DNA of 64,000 nt from JABDBE01 sp049585795. GTDB taxonomy: Bacteria; Acidobacteriota; Terriglobia; Terriglobales; Acidobacteriaceae. Of this stretch, positions 61,955 to 64,000 are shown one piece after another (the stretch's first letter is position 1; each line of letters starts with the position of its first letter). The translations under genes and the position numbers were made by a program. The notes under the pieces are model-generated. The model worked only from the letters and a program-made list of their open reading frames with translations. It did not search any database and was not told where the DNA came from. The stretch covers positions 57,236-121,235 of the forward strand of contig JBAVAQ010000045.1 in assembly GCA_049585795.1 (NCBI GenBank). Reading direction: 5' to 3'.

Positions 61955-63622
61955 TTATCGTCGCCCGACTTTTTCGGGCCGATGGAACAGCTCAATCTCA
62001 GCCGCGGCTTTCTCTGCCCGCCGCTTCAACCCGTGCTCGTAAGCCGCGCCCACAAAAGTCTTGAACAGGGGATGCGGCTCCAGCGGCTTCGACTTGAACT
62101 CGGGATGAAACTGGCACCCAATAAAATGCGGATGGTCGGGAAGCTCAATGATCTCCACATAAGTCCCGTCCGGAGTTGACCCAGAAATCCGCAGCCCGCC
62201 TGCAGTCAGAGTTTCTTCATACTCGCGGTTGAATTCGTAGCGATGCCGGTGGCGCTCGCTGATCTCGAGCTGGCCATAAATTCTGTGCGCCAAAGTTCCC
62301 GGTTCAATTTTGCAAGTCCAAGCACCGAGCCGCATGGTGCCGCCAAGTTCCTCGACGCCGCGCAACTCGCGCAGTTTGTAAATCACGCGATGCGGAGTTG
62401 CCGGGTCGAACTCGCTGGAATTCGCATCGGCCAATCCACAAACATTGCGGGCAAACTCGATGCAAGCCGTCTGCATTCCCAAACAAATTCCGAAGTAAGG
62501 AACCTTCTTCTCCCGAGCATATCGAATCGCAACCAGCATGCCCTCGATGCCGCGCTTGCCGAAGCCACCGGGCACGAGAATCCCATCGTAATCGGCAAGC
62601 TGTTCTTCGTTGTCCCCGGCTTCGAGTCCCTCCGCCTCAATCCAATTCAGATTCAGTTTCAAATTGTGAGCCAGCGCCCCGTGCACCAAAGCCTCTTTTA
62701 GCGACTTATAGCTGTCTTCGTATTCGACGTACTTGCCTACTATGCCGATTGTGACCTCGGCCTTCGGGTTATAGACGCGATGCACCAGCTCTTCCCAACT
62801 CTTCAAATCGCGTTCTTTGGCTTCGATGTGCAAATACCGCAATACGAGCGTGTCCACGCCTTCATGCGAAAACACCACCGGCACTTCGTAAATCGAGGCA
62901 ACATCTTTGGCTGTGATGACTGCTTCTTCTTCTACGTTGCAGAAGAGCGCAATCTTCGATTTGATTTCTTTGGAAAGAAAGCGGTCAGTACGGCAAAGCA
63001 AAATATCAGGCTGAATGCCGATGCTCAACAGCTCTTTTACCGAATGCTGTGTGGGTTTGGTCTTGAGCTCCTGCGCTGCTGCGATGAACGGCACCAGGGT
63101 GACGTGCATAAACAAAGTCCGCTCGCGCCCCAGTTCCTGACGCATCTGCCGAATCGCTTCCATAAACGGCAGCGACTCGATGTCGCCCACCGTGCCCCCA
63201 ATCTCGACAATCGCGACGTCCACATCCTGCGCGACCTTCTTCATGGCCGCCTTGATTTCATTGGTCACGTGAGGAATTACCTGCACGGTTTTGCCGAGAT
63301 AATCGCCGCGCCGTTCCTTGGCAATGATCTGCTCGTAAATGCGGCCAGTGGTCCAGTTGTTATCGCGAGAAAGTTTGGCGTGGGTAAAGCGTTCGTAGTG
63401 GCCGAGGTCGAGGTCGGTCTCGGCGCCGTCGTCGGTAACGAAAACCTCGCCGTGCTGGAAGGGCGACATCGTCCCCGGGTCCACGTTGAGGTAAGGATCG
63501 AACTTCATCAGGTTGACTTTCAGCCCACGGCTCTCCAGCAGGCAGCCAATCGAAGCCGCCGCCAGCCCTTTTCCGAGCGAAGACACCACTCCCCCGGTCA
63601 CAAAGATGTACTTTGCCGACAT
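61955..63622 (-). CDS. pyrG: CTP synthase
   Basis: 555 residues. The N-terminal amidoligase domain starts KYIFVTGGVVSSLGKGLAAASIG and contains KFDPYLNVDPGTMSPFQHGEVFV. The C-terminal class I glutamine amidotransferase domain has the nucleophile Cys in FGICLGMQ and the His/Glu pair in CQFHPEFKS. It makes CTP from UTP, ATP and glutamine. GGTGAGGAAG precedes the ATG. Upstream gene of the pyrG-kdsA pair. Confidence 0.97.
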   Translation of the reverse strand: MSAKYIFVTGGVVSSLGKGLAAASIGCLLESRGLKVNLMKFDPYLNVDPGTMSPFQHGEVFVTDDGAETDLDLGHYERFTHAKLSRDNNWTTGRIYEQIIAKERRGDYLGKTVQVIPHVTNEIKAAMKKVAQDVDVAIVEIGGTVGDIESLPFMEAIRQMRQELGRERTLFMHVTLVPFIAAAQELKTKPTQHSVKELLSIGIQPDILLCRTDRFLSKEIKSKIALFCNVEEEAVITAKDVASIYEVPVVFSHEGVDTLVLRYLHIEAKERDLKSWEELVHRVYNPKAEVTIGIVGKYVEYEDSYKSLKEALVHGALAHNLKLNLNWIEAEGLEAGDNEEQLADYDGILVPGGFGKRGIEGMLVAIRYAREKKVPYFGICLGMQTACIEFARNVCGLADANSSEFDPATPHRVIYKLRELRGVEELGGTMRLGAWTCKIEPGTLAHRIYGQLEISERHRHRYEFNREYEETLTAGGLRISGSTPDGTYVEIIELPDHPHFIGCQFHPEFKSKPLEPHPLFKTFVGAAYEHGLKRRAEKAAAEIELFHRPEKVGRR

Positions 63623-63746
63623 CGCTTCCTCACCTTAAATTGTGTTTGAAATTTTGTGCAGGATGGGTGCACGAGTAATTATGCCAGAAATGGGCGTGCG
63701 TGGCTAGGTGGTTTTCTGGAGGCGTGAATAAATAATAGGTTGGGTG

Positions 63747-63778
63747 CCCCGCTCCTTGCGTTCTGTGCAAGGGGCGGG
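63747..63778. repeat. REP-like palindrome, family A copy next to the RAYT gene
   Basis: Arms CCCGC-T-CCTTGC and GCAAGG-G-GCGGG with 7-nt loop, preceded by GGGTGC as in the 60.9-kb copy. It ends 9 bp from the RAYT stop codon. Confidence 0.7.
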
Positions 63779-63787
63779 TGCCTTGCG

Positions 63788-64000
63788 TCACGCCGAATCT
63801 CTGATCCGCATTTGCAGAACATCACAATCATTGATTCGCACCAGACCAACCTCGCCGAGGGCATAGCTTCGGTAGCTGCTCCAGCGCCACTGCTCCGGTT
63901 CGTCGACCAATCCCCGCGTTACCGGATTCTGGTGCATGTAGTGCAGCTTCTCGATGCGCTTGTGCTCCGTCCAAACGTTGAAATCGTAAAAGCGAGGCTG
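63788..64000 (-). CDS. REP-associated tyrosine transposase (RAYT), 3' part, runs off the window
   Basis: 71 codons of an open frame entering from the right edge: RFYDFNVWTEHKRIEKLHYM, HQNPVTRGLVDEPEQWRWSS, YRSYALGEVG, then stop. This is the conserved C-terminus of IS200/IS605-like Y1 transposases of the RAYT class (YMHxNPVxRGLVxxPExWxWSSYR). RAYTs cut single-stranded REP hairpins and are held to disperse them. The catalytic HUH and Tyr lie outside the window. A family A palindrome is 9 bp downstream, as expected for a RAYT locus. Confidence 0.85.
   Translation of the reverse strand, partial: QPRFYDFNVWTEHKRIEKLHYMHQNPVTRGLVDEPEQWRWSSYRSYALGEVGLVRINDCDVLQMRIRDSA

Noticed and set aside
1..64000. 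CRISPR array, prophage or complete insertion sequence
   Set aside because: No regularly spaced direct repeats with unique spacers, no phage structural genes and no full transposase. The heptad tracts have no spacers.

Overview
The window looks like chromosome of an Acidobacteriota member, most likely Terriglobia. The signs are GloVer-type tandem-repeat secreted proteins, VWFA-related and CRTAC1/ASPIC-UnbV proteins, DUF1501/DUF1800 pairs, M13 peptidases, moderately high GC with many TTG/GTG starts, and abundant REP-like palindromes with a RAYT transposase gene at the right edge. This is inference from gene content; no 16S gene is present.

Layout. 0.3-3.4 kb: secreted coiled-coil protein, PAS signalling protein, prepilin peptidase. 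3.5-7.2 kb: large GloVer-repeat protein, orphan nuoB, Rieske ferredoxin. 7.2-16.7 kb (minus strand): DUF1501/DUF1800 pair, PAS-SpoIIE phosphatase, HD-GYP protein, CYTH enzyme, a DedA-rhodanese selenoprotein and a polyprenyl diphosphate synthase. 16.8-28.7 kb: YajQ, TatD, MetG, LarC, ArgS, leucyl aminopeptidase, VWFA-related protein, M13 peptidase. 28.9-29.7 kb: a deiodinase-like selenoprotein. 29.8-33.5 kb: coupled histidine kinase/response regulator/CRTAC1 operon. 33.6-44.6 kb: aldose 1-epimerase, subtilase with a repeat tail, second GloVer protein, HD-GYP/GGDEF membrane protein, M23 peptidase, FHA-GAF sigma-54 activator. 45.1-55.9 kb: Lhr helicase, TPR protein, class A PBP, ProS. 56.0-63.6 kb: Kdo/CMP-Kdo supply genes (kdsD, kdsC, kdsA, pyrG), a K+ channel, a HugZ-like protein and a stretch of decayed gene fragments. 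63.8-64.0 kb: 3' end of a RAYT gene.

Most notable: (1) two genes carry an in-frame UGA at a redox-active position, each followed at the spacing expected of a bacterial SECIS by a perfect hairpin. One is an iodothyronine-deiodinase-family protein, the other a DedA-rhodanese fusion. Conventional gene calling would truncate both. (2) Palindromic repeats sit in frame inside conserved proteins (two places in lhr, one in kdsD), with sibling copies of one family in intergenic DNA and a RAYT gene nearby. (3) Seven-base periodic tracts lie at several gene boundaries and cover the start codons of tatD and the Rieske gene. (4) Two 16-bp palindromes exactly 21 bp apart lie upstream of the sigma-54 activator.

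Functional themes: envelope and LPS building (Kdo, class A PBP, polyprenyl-PP), cyclic-di-GMP signalling (two HD-GYP proteins, a GGDEF domain, YajQ), secreted enzymes and repeat proteins, and selenium-dependent redox proteins.
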